The notes: generated from the sequence alone by a model not told the origin. A stretch of 64,000 nucleotides of DNA from Ophioderma brevispina (GCA_023653785.1 JAMKCH010071878.1:20958-84957); one strand, 5' to 3'; counted from the first letter of the stretch, positions 10,861-23,042 are shown. Made by a program: numbers and translations.

Positions 10861-13846
10861 CGTACGTGAAACCGCCATCTCGTATATCTGAGGTCATGGA
10901 TCCCATTCGTTTCGTTTGCGTGAATCTCCTATATTTTGCGATACTAGTATTTATTACGCATCTATGGAATTTTTATAAATTGGCAAATTCACTAATGAAT
11001 TCCACACGTCTGTGCGATGTCCCTGTCATCGCTCGCTGTTTGTGTTTAAGTTTTCCCTTAAAACGTTCTCGAATTTAAATGTCTTAGTTGACGGACTCAA
11101 CCGGAGGGAGGCATTGAGTATGAATTGGGACGAACGTTTGGGATTAAGATATTATACAATGTTTTCTTTGCAGGGTTCAGGGCATGTCAGTGTAGCTCCA
11201 TGCTTTTAAGCTCAATTTAATCCTCAACACAAACTTGACTCCGTTACGCCTATTATGCTGTAGTCAAGGACTGAGGGTATGTTCAATACTCAATCAAAAA
11301 CAGTTTTGGATCGCAATCTGCCATATTCGTTTGCCATAATTCGTCATCGATTTTGAGACAATATTAGAACATTATATTGTAATTAGGAGCATTATTTTGT
11401 AATTTGTATTGCACATTATCTTGTTAAAAAGATCTAACATGTTTTTCTTTAATCGTAATTTATAAAGTGAAATGTCAATGGAAGGTTTTAGCGACCACAT
11501 TACATTTGAGTAGTATGCGCCATACCTCCTCAAAGCAAGCTTTACTATAGTAGATTATAATTGATGGTAGAGTTATGGGCGGAGTTTGGACTTCGTCCAT
11601 TACTCAGAATAGGGGACAGAAATACCAAGAAAATCTTCGATTTCTTTCTCGCAATACAAAAGAGATCGGATTGAAAGAAACTGGCCAACTACAAATAAAG
11701 TTACGTTGTTCGTCCAGTCAATACTTTGTATTTTATCCTATGTGATGCATAGTGTGTCTACCCCAGAATTGGTTTTAAACATTGCCTACAACAACATATC
11801 ATAAATTTTAGAAGGCTTCAGTCACCTGTGTGTAACAATGCAGAACTTTTATCTTCACTATTCATAAAATCAGCTTTCACCTGCTTTCACTGAAACTATT
11901 CCTGGATTTAGTTTGCGCGTTCTTTGAACATTCTAGTGTTTATGCTTTGACTATTGATTGGGACTGTGAATGGCCCAACCGCTCAGGGTTGGCTATCATG
12001 GCTATAGCGCACATCATACCACAAATACATGGACTAAAGTTTTTATATACTAATCCCCTCAATTCATACCTCCACCTACAAAAAAGTAGAGGCTATTCCA
12101 CTATCAACTGGAATCTAGTATAGTTACTCAAAGTACTCACAATGTTGCGAAGAACGTTGGGTAGAGTAGATCGGAGTATAAATAAATAACATATTATAAA
12201 TATTTCCCGATCACACCTTGCTATCTAGTCATTGCCTAGCCCTCCTTGCCCTAGGTAAAATATAATGCCATCTTTATCCTATGTCTCTTTTGGTCCCACC
12301 TCCGTTCCCTTATTTCCTCTCATTCTATCTTCCCCTCCTTGCCTTCTCATACTCTATCAAAACGTCGAAAATATAGATAAATTTCTTAACTTAATTAAAA
12401 AAATCAATGGAATGTAACGGCTATGAAATGAAATCCAGGTTTACAGTTTTTGTGGCAAAGTGGATGCAGTAAGTAATCGAGTTATCCTCTTACATGAATG
12501 AAATAATCATATTATCACATTTTATAAGGACCTTAGCATACCTCTGCTTAAATTTCCTGGTATTGCTTGAGGGCATTTGTCGCGCCAGAATTTCACAGTA
12601 TCGAGGAAACGCAAATTTTCAATACCCTATCGGATACATGACACAGATAATTGAATAAAGCGATTGTGAACGTTCCGCTGATATTTACAAAATCCAAGTA
12701 CATTATTATAGCGATAGCACATTCTGAGACAAGATCGCGAACTTAAAAGTATTAACTATTTTATATTACTTTAAAATTGGAAAGGCTATTCGTTTGTCCG
12801 TAGCTGCGCGAGACGCATGCCAGTCTCGAGAGCCGATCGTTTATTATGTTTTAACATACTTAATCAAATGAGATTTGGGGAAACAGGAACTGTTTCGTTC
12901 TGCATTCTGAAGCCTCAGGCCAGTATAATGCCTAAGACGGTGACCGCGACATATTCGTTTATAATGTCCTCGCTATGTGCTGGGTAATGTATGGATACCT
13001 GAAAGAGTTGTTGATTATATGAACAAATTTACTCCCGACTTTAATATCATACCAACTACTTATTCAAACTAACAGTTGAATTCCATCGGGTTCTGATTAT
13101 AGACGAAGATATTTGTAAAAATAGGTAATTTAAAGACTTAAGCGCATTTTAAGAGTACTTTTAAGGACATTTCGGAAGGCAGTAAGGTATATCCTTTACC
13201 TACTCACCCCACCCTATCGTCAATCGTCATCCCCTTATCCTTATGTAGCGGTTACACTATGACCCCCTTCCTTTTATGCTCAGCTTATTTGTTCAATTTT
13301 TATTAGTTAAGCTACTTTTTAAATATGACGATTATTTTGCTATAAAGTACATACATTGAGATCACCTCCTTCAGTAAAAATAAAGATTTCATTAATGAGG
13401 GACAACTCAGTCATTTGGGAACCGAATTGAATGGGAATTCACTGTTTTTTGAAAAGCTAACAATACTTTTTAAATCAGCCTAAATAGTTTATATAATGTT
13501 TTTAAAGACTAAAATTGGGGGCGCTTCTTAGGGTAATTTTAGGAACCACTCTGGTACGTGGTGCTACACAAGAAAAAGCCCTATCCCTCACAAATGATAT
13601 GACCGTGGTTCATCTAATTAATTTTATTAAGGAAGTAAAATACGAAGAGGGTTGCATATTTTTATAAATATCATGTAGGGAGGAGCCCATGCCATTGATA
13701 GTGAATAAACGAAGAGTATAAGCTTGTATTACATCAAATTTACAAAGAATAATAGAAGAATGATATGTTTTGTAGACATTGTTATAGCCCTGGCAGCAGA
13801 ATTCTGAATCCCTGAAGTGAACTAGTAAAAATGGTTGCCTAAGCTG
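10861..13846. other. Unassigned spacer
   Basis: No recognisable features. A TTTCTTTGCAG acceptor-like string occurs near 11,165-11,175 but no supporting exon follows. Short CT-rich segments occur near 12,290-12,350. Otherwise it is AT-rich and unremarkable. Confidence 0.45.
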
Positions 13847-14285
13847 CAGGACCGTAGCCAGGAATTATGTGGGGGGGTTGTGCGGATTTGCCAGAAGACG
13901 GACCTTTTGCGTACCACCAAACCAATTTTTTATGATCGCTGCGATCGCTGGTTGACCCAATTTTTCACGCTCGTCCAAATTCTGAAGGGGGGAGGGGGGA
14001 GGGGGGGAGGGGTGGGAGGGGGGGATACATCATCCCAGAGTTGAGAAACCAGTTTAAAATACATAACCTGTGCATAATGTAATGGATTAACAGCTACTTA
14101 GTCATTCAATCAACATGCACCACAACACTTAAAACAAACACAAGTTACCCCACAACCGCAAAGTTTAACTTCGCAAAAACGGACCGTCAACATGACAAAG
14201 CGACCTTCAACATCATAAAGCGGACCCTTTTCATTTTTTGGTGGGTGCGTCGCACCCCCCGCACCCCCCCCTGGCTACGGCCCTG
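13847..14285. mobile_element. Short inverted-repeat element, CAGG..CGTAGCCAGG ends
   Basis: The left end reads CAGGACCGTAGCCAGG followed by a G-run. The right end, read on the other strand, is CAGGGCCGTAGCCAGG, also followed by a G-run. The two 16-base ends therefore match almost perfectly as terminal inverted repeats around 439 bp. The interior has long purine runs (13,984-14,025) and no transposase, so it is a non-autonomous element. The same end signature bounds the larger element at 31,826-33,123. No clear target duplication is visible beside this copy. Confidence 0.75.
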
Positions 14286-15231
14286 CACTCAGTGAATTGA
14301 GATTTAAATATTTTCTAATTTTTCAAATTTTTGAATATGCCGAGGCGTAGATCGATGTTGAAAATCTGAAGGGAAGACGACAGCGGAGGGAAAAAAATTC
14401 AACCAAGATTACGACAGGAGTGACAGTGACAGGAGTATATTGGGCCTGACCAATTATTGCACCGAGGATGGATGTTGACCTATTAAGACGATTTTTTTTC
14501 ATAGTAATCTGAAAATGTTGTGACTAGTTTAAAGGATGTGAAATTTTTTATAAAATAATTTTTCAAAATCTTTTAACATACTTCAAAGTTTGTTTTAAGA
14601 TTGGGCGGCATCCAAAGTTGTTTGAATCTTTTAAAACTAACACTGAGACCATGGGGGGTTAACCAAAAAAAAACAACTGCCTAACAAATTCGGTTGTCCC
14701 CATCGGGGGGATAGGGCAAAAAACCAAATGGTAAATTCATAATAAATTATTAAGTTCAATATGTCATGTCCGCACATAAAACTGGCAAATTTTCTTTAAA
14801 ACTTATAAAAGTTCTTTCCCATATCAGTGACCAACGGATAGGTATGACCTCAGCAAAATAATGACTAAAGATATTCAACAATCAGCCCGGTATGCCCAGC
14901 TAGTGTATATTATGCCACGAAGTTGACAAGATCCCAGTGTTATCACCTCCACGTGGGTTTGTTGTTTGGTTGAGTGACAAAATACCCGTCCTCTATCACA
15001 ATAAGTAACCAGTTTACATTATAATATAGGGCCGTTGACAGTATGTTTTCTTCTGAAACGCTGTAAATTGAATAGAAAGAAATGAAAGTTGAGTGAAGCA
15101 ATAAGTTACAGATTTTAGTTCTGCACTAGAGTACAAAGGTTAGGTTCAAAGGCTTGCCCAACACTTTTCTTCCGGTTTTTGTTCGTCATTCTTCCTTTCC
15201 GAATTAAATGATGAAAACTACGGCAAGTTAA
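14286..15231. other. Unassigned spacer
   Basis: No coding or structural feature recognised in this AT-rich stretch. Confidence 0.45.
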
Positions 15232-15705
15232 TTGAACACCCGGGGGGGGGGGGGGGGACAGTGTTATTCAAAGGTGGATATGATCCGGTGAACATGGACC
15301 TCCGAAATCACCCTAAACAAGTATTTCCACCGACTAAAAAACATCCCTAAAACAAGCATTTGTGTCTGTTTTTGCTACCAAAACAAGTCTTTTTGTCAGT
15401 TTTGCCACTCAACAAGTAAGCAAAGCAATGCATTGTGTTGCTAAAATCTACCCTTAGTTATCTGGCTTTGCTCTGTTGCTTACTTCCAAATTACCATATT
15501 TTTATGATTTTGATCTGGACCTACATCCCATTTCGGGGTTTAAGAAAAACATTACCCTTTTTCCGTATTTTGCTGTTTTGGACACCCTAATCAATGTACA
15601 TGTAAGCCGCGTACATCCCCTTTTGGAAAAAAATAGACCCTTTTTACGCGTTTCTTGTTCCGCATAATACTCCACCTTTGAATCAAGGCCCCCCGGGTTG
15701 AACAC
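15232..15705. mobile_element. Non-autonomous element with 8-bp target duplication
   Basis: The 8-base string TTGAACAC stands immediately outside both ends (15,232-15,239 and 15,698-15,705). The ~458-bp body starts CCGGGGGG and ends CCCCCCGGG. Inside the G-run, TTATTCAAAGGTGGAT on the left is mirrored by the complement of TTGATTCAAAGGTGGAGT on the right, giving ~40-bp imperfect terminal inverted repeats. An 8-bp duplication fits the hAT superfamily. There is no transposase; short open stretches inside on both strands are incidental. Confidence 0.75.
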
Positions 15706-15905
15706 GCACTAGAGAAGCTCAGGGTTTACTTATTGTGAATGAGCATAAATATTTGCTGAGTAATGAAAAAAAAAAATCAGTCTAAATCGGAGAGGTGATA
15801 TCACATGAAATACTTTTCAAAAACCTGATCCGACAATAACTATAAAACAATATGTCCTGACTCCCATCTTTGTTGGATGAATCAACTGCCTCACCGCATT
15901 GTGTT
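15706..15905. other. Spacer without recognised feature
   Basis: Short unassigned AT-rich sequence between two mobile elements. Confidence 0.5.
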
Positions 15906-17870
15906 GTGTTTACAGGTGATTTTATTTCCAGGGTGAATGATTGCAACAGATTCAAGGGATTTGAGGATTCAATGTTTCCTTATGGAACATTTAAATTAAA
16001 CCAATCTTCACCAATACATTAAGGTTCCACACATGTTGCAGGTCATATTATTGACTTAATTCGGATCACTTCATGTAGCACTAAAAGTCATTCAGGGACT
16101 ACCATCTGATCATTATGTAGTAATTGGTGCAGTTGACATCAAGAAAGTATGTTTCTATAGTAGGTTACGACTTTGTGTGTGACATCATTTGGACATTTAA
16201 ATGTGATATTTATTCTGCACTTGTCAATATTGACTTGACATCGCCCAACTTTGCCATAATGTTCAATGATGTGCTGCGTGAGCTACTTGAAAAACACGCA
16301 CCAAAAAAGACCAAGCCATGGTATACAGACAAGGTTTGGGAACAAGCACGGCGAGAATTAGAGATAGAGCTTCCTGACCACACCTACTCTAAAGCTGTTG
16401 CAAAAAATTTGCCTCATTCTTACATGGAAAGGTTGATGCAATACGTGACAAGCTGGATAATATGGTTTTGCCAAAGATAGTGTTAATGTGGCTGGAAACT
16501 GCACCAGCAGCTTTGTTGAATTTGAACCAGTGACAGAGGATTGTGTTTGGGATCTTGTTATGCAATTATCTTCATCGACGTGCGTTCTGGGATGTACATC
16601 AATTTACTACGTTGGCCCATGTGAAACCGCTTATGGTAATGATCTAAAAATTATTGGCCCATTGCGAAACTTGTGTTTAATTCTAGAACTCGAGAAAGCA
16701 GTCTCATCTCAACTGTAAGTCTATCTGCATAAACTGGCCTTTATTCTGATATGGCATCTCAGCATATCGCCAGTTCTATTCCACTGGAACAGCCATGCTT
16801 TCGATGTAGTAAATGATTACATTTTTTGCGTATATGTACAAGGACAATTGAAGCTGTTGTGAGTGCCTGATTATTTGGCCCGCATTTGAGCCAAATCAAC
16901 CATTCCATCTTTTTCGAGCGCCCACAAATTGGACGGATTGGGTGCACTGTGTTACGATGGTTTTAATCATATCTTACTAATTCTTCCCAAGCTGTGGTGT
17001 GATGATAAGTTTCGACATTCATATCCTTCTTGCGGTACCCCCCAGGGATCTGTCAAGGGAACCCTTGGATTTCCTCTTATATTATTATGGTCCTTTGAGG
17101 ACGTGATAGTGAACATAGCGGAATATGCACATGTACACAACTGTATTTAGTAATGCAGTCATCCAAGAACTCTGAAGCTAGTAGGCTTTCTACGAATCGC
17201 ACCCTTCCCAGTATACCAGCTATTGTAATCGGTGATGCCAGAATTAACACTGCGCCGATTCTGCTCAGGATCTTGGTTGTTACCCTGGATAGGACACTTC
17301 AAATTAAGATCACATTAGAACATCGCAACGCTCTGCGTCTTTTGCAATGTACAAGAATTGGACAGATCCGTAGGTATTGAGATCAACCTACCACAGAAAG
17401 CTTGATGTCCACTATGAATTAGAAGATTTAATAATTCTGTGTTCTTTGTTTAGTTTTTCCTCCATCATATTTCACCTTTACAACGTGTACAAACTCCAGC
17501 ATCGGACTTTGTCACTTTGACAAACTGATTTGATCACATTTCGCCTGTTCTGACAATCTCCACGGCGACAAGTTAGACAGACATCCGTTATTCATCAAGT
17601 CCTTATTCATTACCTATAAGATACGAATGGTAGGTTTCCCAAGAACCTCGAGGAACTTATTTCGGATTATAATCAAAGTAATTTCCTACGCTCAGTCGTC
17701 GAAAGGTCAATTCTTTGGTGCTGGTCCACGAAATTGACTATGTATGGGTACCGGGCTTTTACCATTGCAGCTCCCCGTATGTTGAACAGCCTCCCGTGGT
17801 TTATTATGTACCAACTGTTTCCACTTTTAAATAATGAAGATATACTTTTTTTTTTATCAGAGTGATTTTG
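15906..17870 (+). pseudogene. Degraded CR1/L2-like retrotransposon (endonuclease + RT)
   Basis: About 2 kb of a non-LTR retrotransposon in many frames. Parts can be followed in the normal order. The endonuclease domain contributes GDF (about 15,917), THVAGHIIDLI (about 16,030-16,065) and SDHYVVIGAVDI (about 16,108-16,143), where SDH is an endonuclease active-site motif. The linker follows with LLEKHAPKKTKPWYTD (about 16,285-16,330). The RT contributes GTPQGSVKGTLGF (about 17,037-17,072), then PSIPAIVIGDARINTA and IGQIRRY (about 17,200-17,380), then YGYRAFTIAAPRMLNSLPW near the C-terminus (about 17,740-17,800). The region between the linker and the primer-grip motif is shortened, and motif A and a readable YADD are lost. 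Numerous stops and frameshifts show a long-dead copy. Confidence 0.85.
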
Positions 17871-18994
17871 ATTTTATAATTTATTATGAATTTACAATTG
17901 GTGCCCCCTAGCCCCCCGACGAGGACAACAACAGACGCATAGAAGACGTTCTATAGTCTCCTGATTCCTTCCTTAAGTCAAAAGGATTCAGAAAAAAAGT
18001 ATATTTTGCCTATTCTGTACACGTTATGTTTTTTCAATAACAAGCCCAAATGTAAAGGTCAACGTTTGAACTTACAATGGGTCAACATTGAAAAATAGAT
18101 TCGATTTCGATCAAAACCCTCCAAGTTTCGTACATCAATATTCGAAATAGATTAACCCAGATATTTTCTTTTAGAGAAAATATCAAATTTTGTTGCCATA
18201 AATATATCACAGTCCAGCACCTGTAGCTGGTTAAAATAATATTGCTGTACTTTTGTCGGAGACATTGTAATTAAAGTCAGTGCTATTTATTTGACCCCTA
18301 TAGGAACCATATATAGGTGAAACTATACCTTTTCTTGTGTTTAATTTCTTTCTTCCTGCCAGGCAATTTTGGATGAACATTTTTTATTCTTATCTATCTT
18401 TCTGAATCCCTGTGAACCCGAGGAAGACACTTATGGCAGTTATTAAACAAGATTAACTACTTTGTACTTTGCAACTGTCATAAACATTAAGAGCTCCATG
18501 GATTTCAGGGGTCCAATTCAAAAAAAACAAATACCTCCCAATATCAAAATGAATTTGATTAGTAAATAAATACCCATGGCGTAATGTTACTATTTATGAA
18601 ATATTGCAATAGTTTTTTTAATCGGAAGTTAACAACACTACTATTAGAAAATGTTCTTCCAAATCCAAAGCGAATTTCATAAATCCGGAATTCAATCCGT
18701 CTAATACCCTGAAGCACATTTTTTGGTGACGTTTAAAGGAAATATAATTGTGTGTCATCAGCGCACACAGGTGGCCAAGGTTGTTTTTTACAAAGAGATT
18801 ATGACCAGGGTAAGTATCAACGTAACCAGCAATGGCCACAGACTGAACCCTGTGGAAAATACAATCATGACTAACTGGGTTTGATAACACATGATTAATA
18901 CGATCATATTGAGATCTCTCCAGCCGAAATAAACCAACACCCTTTTACGAGGCATTACCATAACAACCGGGGTAGCATGAACTCGACATAGCTG
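17871..18994. other. Unassigned spacer
   Basis: No gene, RNA or inverted-repeat element recognised. A minus-strand open stretch (18,618-18,890) has no family resemblance or splice context. Confidence 0.45.
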
Positions 18995-20335
18995 CAGGTT
19001 GATTTCAATTGCAGAATACAAATTCTCTGACCTCTTTCAAACGAAGGTTAGCTGTTGCATTCCTGTTGTTTGTGTAGTGTAAAAACGACGCAATGTGATA
19101 GAGTGTGTTTGCAAATGCAACAAATTCGAACATGCAATAAACGCATCAAAGACTGTCCCAATGATAGTTGTGTGAAGTATAGATGGCATGAAAAATAAAT
19201 GCAGAAACTGAAATGAAATGAAGGTCAATGGATTTTATCATATATTATAATCCAGGAAATACTTGTGAATGTGTTAGCATCAACTACTCAAAGAGTACCG
19301 TAATTGCCACATTTAAATAAATGATGTATTAAACCTTTCAATCCTAACATGAAAAGAACACAAAGGAATACAATGTAATAAGCCGACCCTGCTCATCGGG
19401 GAATAATCTGCAAATTGGAGAAATCCCAATAACAACTTTACGCCAATTTTAATACGTGATAAAACCCATTGCTACTTCATAATCAATTAATGGTTTCATT
19501 ACGCTGTTTGTGTAGATGTTTCATTTATTTCTGTTTCGATGGCTTTAACATTCTCCTTGTTTATATGCATAACTCATCTTTAATATAAAAGGAATACAGA
19601 AGAACATTGATAAAACTATTGGTTTTAGCTGCTTTATCGCTCATATTTTAAGTCCGTAATTCTGAAAGACAAATGTACGACCCAATTTCACATAGCTAGG
19701 ACAGTTATAACTGGTAGAGTATTCAGCAGGCTACTGTTATATTAGGAACTCCAATGTATACCATGCACCCACCGTGCTATACAGCAGGTACAGTGGAACG
19801 GGTGTTACTGTTCCTTAATGTATTGCACACGCGTATTTCCAACCCCCTGAGACTTAGTAATGTTTGGTTCTCTTTACTCTAAAATAATATTGAAATACAG
19901 TTATTTTTAAAAAAGGGTATGGTTGGATTCGAACCTGTGATTAACTGCATGTATAAATCACTGTCAATCCATACACTAGCGCAGGAGGATGTGGGAGGAG
20001 GTGTTTTAATCTACATTAGCTTTACGGAATAATAAAGCGATAAGACTATTGTGATATGATAGCACTGTATGGAGTGTATAATTGAGTCAGTTATAACAGG
20101 TACCTGATGAATAGTAATAGATTAACCAGTTTAAACAGGTTCCTGCTATGGAATAGTGGGACCACAACACAATGTTCCACTGCATTAATTACTTCTCAAC
20201 GTCTTTGCTTTATCGTCTTTTGCCCATACCCTATCTCAATTCAGTATTAACGACTTTGACCTAAATTTATATATATTTATACAGGGTGACTTATGGAGGT
20301 TGCCTATAAAACGTGTTGTATTTAAAGCAATATGG
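18995..20335. repeat. Diverged third copy of the 30.4/39.2-kb duplicated sequence
   Basis: Landmarks of the start of the tandem duplication recur here in the same order and strand: TCTTTCAAA then AAGG, ACGACGCAA then GATAGAGTG (19,035-19,105); CAACTACTCAAAGAGTA then CCGTAAT (19,280-19,305); ATCCTAACATGAA then GAACA and GTAATAAGC (19,342-19,383); TTTATCGTCTTTT then CCCAT (20,209-20,228); and AAAACGTGTTGTATTTAA (20,307-20,324). It is clearly more diverged than the two tandem units are from each other. The middle (about 19,630-20,200) is different sequence and holds a tRNA-like segment. Confidence 0.7.
19916..19990 (-). repeat. tRNA-like sequence, probable SINE head or tRNA pseudogene
   Basis: On the minus strand GGTTCGAATCC (19,924-19,934) is a perfect Pol III B box. 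About 45 bases upstream, TAGTGTATGGATTG resembles an A box. The T-arm stem and acceptor stem do not pair fully, so a functional tRNA is unlikely. A short A/T-rich stretch follows the head, as in a tRNA-derived SINE. It lies in the part of the third duplicate copy that has no counterpart in the other copies. Confidence 0.4.
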
Positions 20336-20869
20336 CACATTTTTTTAAGAGCGCCCCAAATTCAAAATTTGATATTTTTGCACAGTTCGGTATTGGAATT
20401 GTCTAGGAAAACTAAACCTGCGAACGTAGACGGCCCTAAAAAATTCGTATTTATCACAAAAATAAGCGATTTTGTAATTGAATTGGGATCCCAGATTGGA
20501 CTTAACGGCAGAGCTGGAATATGCACTACGTATGTACGTCATGATGAATAGTGCCACTCGAGAAATAACCTTTAACTGACTGCCCCGAACTATAAAACAA
20601 ACTATATGGGATGAGCGCGTGACACGTACATGGCGCTATTTCCGGCTATTTAACATTGGAAGGCAGTTTCAAGCAAGCCGTTGAATATTATCGGGATCCC
20701 GATAATACTTATTTGTACAAATTCCGTGGTTGTGGACAACATAGACATTTTTCGAAGATGAACCATTCACAAGTATAGATTTACAGCCAGTTACCAATGC
20801 AACCGTGTGAAAATCTCCCAAGTTTGAAAAATTGGGGTGCGCCCTTCAAAAATGTGCTTAACTTGCTTT
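20336..20869. other. Unassigned spacer with one perfect palindrome
   Basis: No gene recognised; overlapping open stretches on both strands at 20,300-20,557 look like chance. The perfect palindrome at 20,686-20,707 is listed separately. Confidence 0.45.
20686..20707. repeat. Perfect 22-base palindrome
   Basis: The 22 bases are identical to their own reverse complement, centred on CGGGATCCCG. This could be the dyad site of a dimeric DNA-binding protein or merely a chance foldback. No neighbouring gene supports a regulatory role. Confidence 0.5.
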
Positions 20870-21434
20870 AAGTATACATAACACAAACATAACATAGCAT
20901 AACAAATAAGGGTCTTGTTAAGCAACGCGCTCCCTGCTTGTGTCTTTTCTGTTTAGTTTATCTTTTGTAGCTCTTTTCTCGGTAACACAGACCAGTGGAA
21001 GAAACAAAGCAAACAAGAAAGATTACACGGCATTCGTACTGAGATAGGTAGAGGTTAGGTTTCATAGTCCGTTTAAACCTGTCAATGGTGGGAGCCTCAG
21101 TGCAGGGAAAGTGTGTTCCATAAGGAAGGCCGCGACAGTTAAGCCTTTGTGTAGATTGTCAGACGATGAGTGAGTGATTGGTCTCTGTGGTGGTCTGGCT
21201 CTAAGACTTTAACTGTTTGTGAATAATGAGGAACCTGAACATTTAAATGATTTGTAAACACAGAGACACAGTTTGAAAGAGGACTGTAGGAGTAAGTCGA
21301 GCAGTGCAGCAGGGCAAGTCTCGAACCAGATTTAATGAGTTTGGCAGATTTCTTTAGGGTTGACTGAAGGCGGTCGAGTTCTTGTGATGTCGTTCCATGC
21401 AGTAGGTCATTACCATAATCCAGTCGAGATAGCA
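20870..21434 (-). pseudogene. 3' end of a non-LTR retrotransposon (minus strand)
   Basis: The minus strand encodes the conserved C-terminal tail of a CR1/L2-like reverse transcriptase. LMLSRLDYGNDLLHGTTSQ followed by ELDRLQSTLKKSAKLI (21,430-21,330) matches the family pattern SRLDYCN..L.G....L..LQ....A.LI. The WNTLP-like C-terminal signature follows after a frameshift near 21,115. The coding part then gives way to a tail rich in TAACATAG/ACATAAC repeats (about 20,872-20,905), as expected at the 3' end of such elements. The coding sequence begins exactly at the TTAA end of copy C at 21,435, so the upstream part was truncated or displaced there. Confidence 0.75.
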
Positions 21435-21678
21435 TTAAAGGGAGATAACACGTTACCCCCAAACCCTATCGTAAAGTTTCGCGCCGATATTTTAATCCGT
21501 TTTGATGTGAGACCTAAAAAAGTAATTTTGTAAGCCCCATGGGCAAAATGGGCAAGATGTAATTTGATCATAACATCCAAACCAAATATTGTTTGGTTCT
21601 ATTCTAGAGAATAAAATTATAAAAATAACAACTTTTTTTCAGACACCAAAATGTTGACCACTTTCGGTAAAATCTTAA
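21435..21678 (-). repeat. TTAA-bounded dispersed repeat, copy C (minus strand)
   Basis: The reverse complement matches copies B and D: TTAAGATTTTACCG, then GTGGTCAACATTTTGGTGTC, ATTTGGTTTGGATG, ATGGGGCTTACAAAATTA, CTCACATCAAAACGGATTAA and GCGCGAAACTTTAC. It lacks about 60 bases present in the other copies, but both ends are still TTAA. A few bases of it (21,435-21,462) are read as extra N-terminal residues of the adjoining RT tail. Confidence 0.8.
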
Positions 21679-21946
21679 AGCGGCACTGGCACATTTTCAG
21701 AAAATATGAAATTTCTTCAATTTGCTTGGCCATTGGAAGAATAGAGATATATTTTACACATGAAAATAACATACCCCAAAACAGATAGGGACACCCTTAC
21801 CTAAATAACTACCATTCAACTAGAACTCGAAAGCCATTCATTATGAATGGTAACAAAACCGCTAATCGAATGCTATATTTTGAATGCCTATCAATACAGT
21901 GTGAGTACAGCATGATAGCCCTCAACCACTTATAGGACCTCGTGGA
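21679..21946. other. Spacer with small foldback
   Basis: Unassigned sequence. A 17-base inverted repeat (CCATTCATTATGAATGG) lies at about 21,834-21,850. Confidence 0.5.
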
Positions 21947-22262
21947 CCATTCGCCAACCCTTCGCTTACCCCTCCTCAGAGCCGAAATATGCAAATGAGG
22001 TAAGCCCCCGAGGGTTACTGAACCGAATGCTAGGGAAATGGGAGGGCTATTGAGGGCGAATGCCTGTTAGCATTCGTATCACCTATAGGCGGTTGCTTAC
22101 CCCTCAACCGCCTAGGCGGTTGCTTACCCCTCAACCGCCTATAGACGGTTGCCTTTGCGGGCCATTTACCAACCCTTCGCCTTACCCTCCTCAGAGCCGA
22201 AATATGCAAATGAGGGTATTAATAGACTCGAGGGCTGACTGAATCGATAAATAGGGGAATGG
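21947..22262. repeat. Two-copy repeat with octamer motif flanking twin hairpins
   Basis: A ~95-bp unit occurs at 21,947-22,042 and again at 22,162-22,262 in direct orientation (shared CCAACCCTTCGC, CCTCAGAGCCGAAATATGC, AATGAGG). Each copy carries an exact ATGCAAAT octamer (21,989-21,996 and 22,204-22,211), the POU/Oct-factor core site. Between them, 22,088-22,112 and 22,115-22,139 are two identical hairpins: GGCGGTTG, a 9-base loop, then CAACCGCC. They repeat with a 27-base period, followed by a half copy. The block is richer in G+C than its surroundings. Confidence 0.75.
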
Positions 22263-23042
22263 GTCGTCCACTATTAACACTCCGACGGCAATAACAAGCA
22301 ATGAGTGCCTCGAATTGCCGGTGGCGTGTTCCATAGCAGCGGGAAAATACTTGCCAAAAACTGGTATTGGAGCTAGTGGGCGGAAAATATCGTAAGTTAC
22401 GAACGGAAAGCCTATAAAATGCATGTGGGAAACAATGACATTCAAATTGTAATGAAATGCAGGAAGGCACTACGTTTCAATACTGCATCCACAGGAAGAG
22501 TTAGAGTTAGTAGTAGACTTTCAGCCATTCATTTGTCCCATTATCCTTTTTTGAATTCCCCAATTGCATGTTGGAAAAAAGCGTATAAAACTTCTGAAAA
22601 CCGTGTGTACTCAGCATGAATTGGTGATTGATCAAACCATGGTTTTATTTTGTTTGGGAGTGATGACGTCGAAGATCAGAGAAAGAGTCTCAACCTTCGC
22701 CGTACCGGCCACGTACGCTTAAGTGTATTACACACACGCACTCACACTGTTACTGCGGGTTGGAATGAGATTACATAAGGTGGACTGAATGATCATGACT
22801 GCTCGATAGGATGTTATCCGAACTTTCCGAAGTGCTGTCAAAGTACTGGGTGCCACCATTTTTGTAAACAAGACAGCGTGAGTATCTCAAAACGGGGAAT
22901 ATAATTCACCGTTCTCGTTGGCAGTAAGGGAATTCATAAAAAGGGAAGCTGTAGGTAAGAAGTCATAATTAATCCCTGTGATATCGGTTAAGTTGGACAT
23001 ATTTCTTGTTAGAACTTTCTTGATTTTTTGTGGGGGGACGAC
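22263..23042. other. Unassigned sequence with fragments of the 23-kb repeats
   Basis: No gene recognised. GGCAATAACAAGCAATGAGTG (near 22,287) recurs near 23,765 in a similar setting, so part of this segment belongs to the same local repeat complex. Confidence 0.4.

Noticed and set aside
13984..14025. Functional G-quadruplex promoter
   Set aside because: The G-run is an internal part of a short inverted-repeat element and has no gene beside it.
21139..21462. Complete small gene on the minus strand
   Set aside because: The body is the C-terminal tail of a retrotransposon RT and the apparent start comes from the adjoining repeat copy C.
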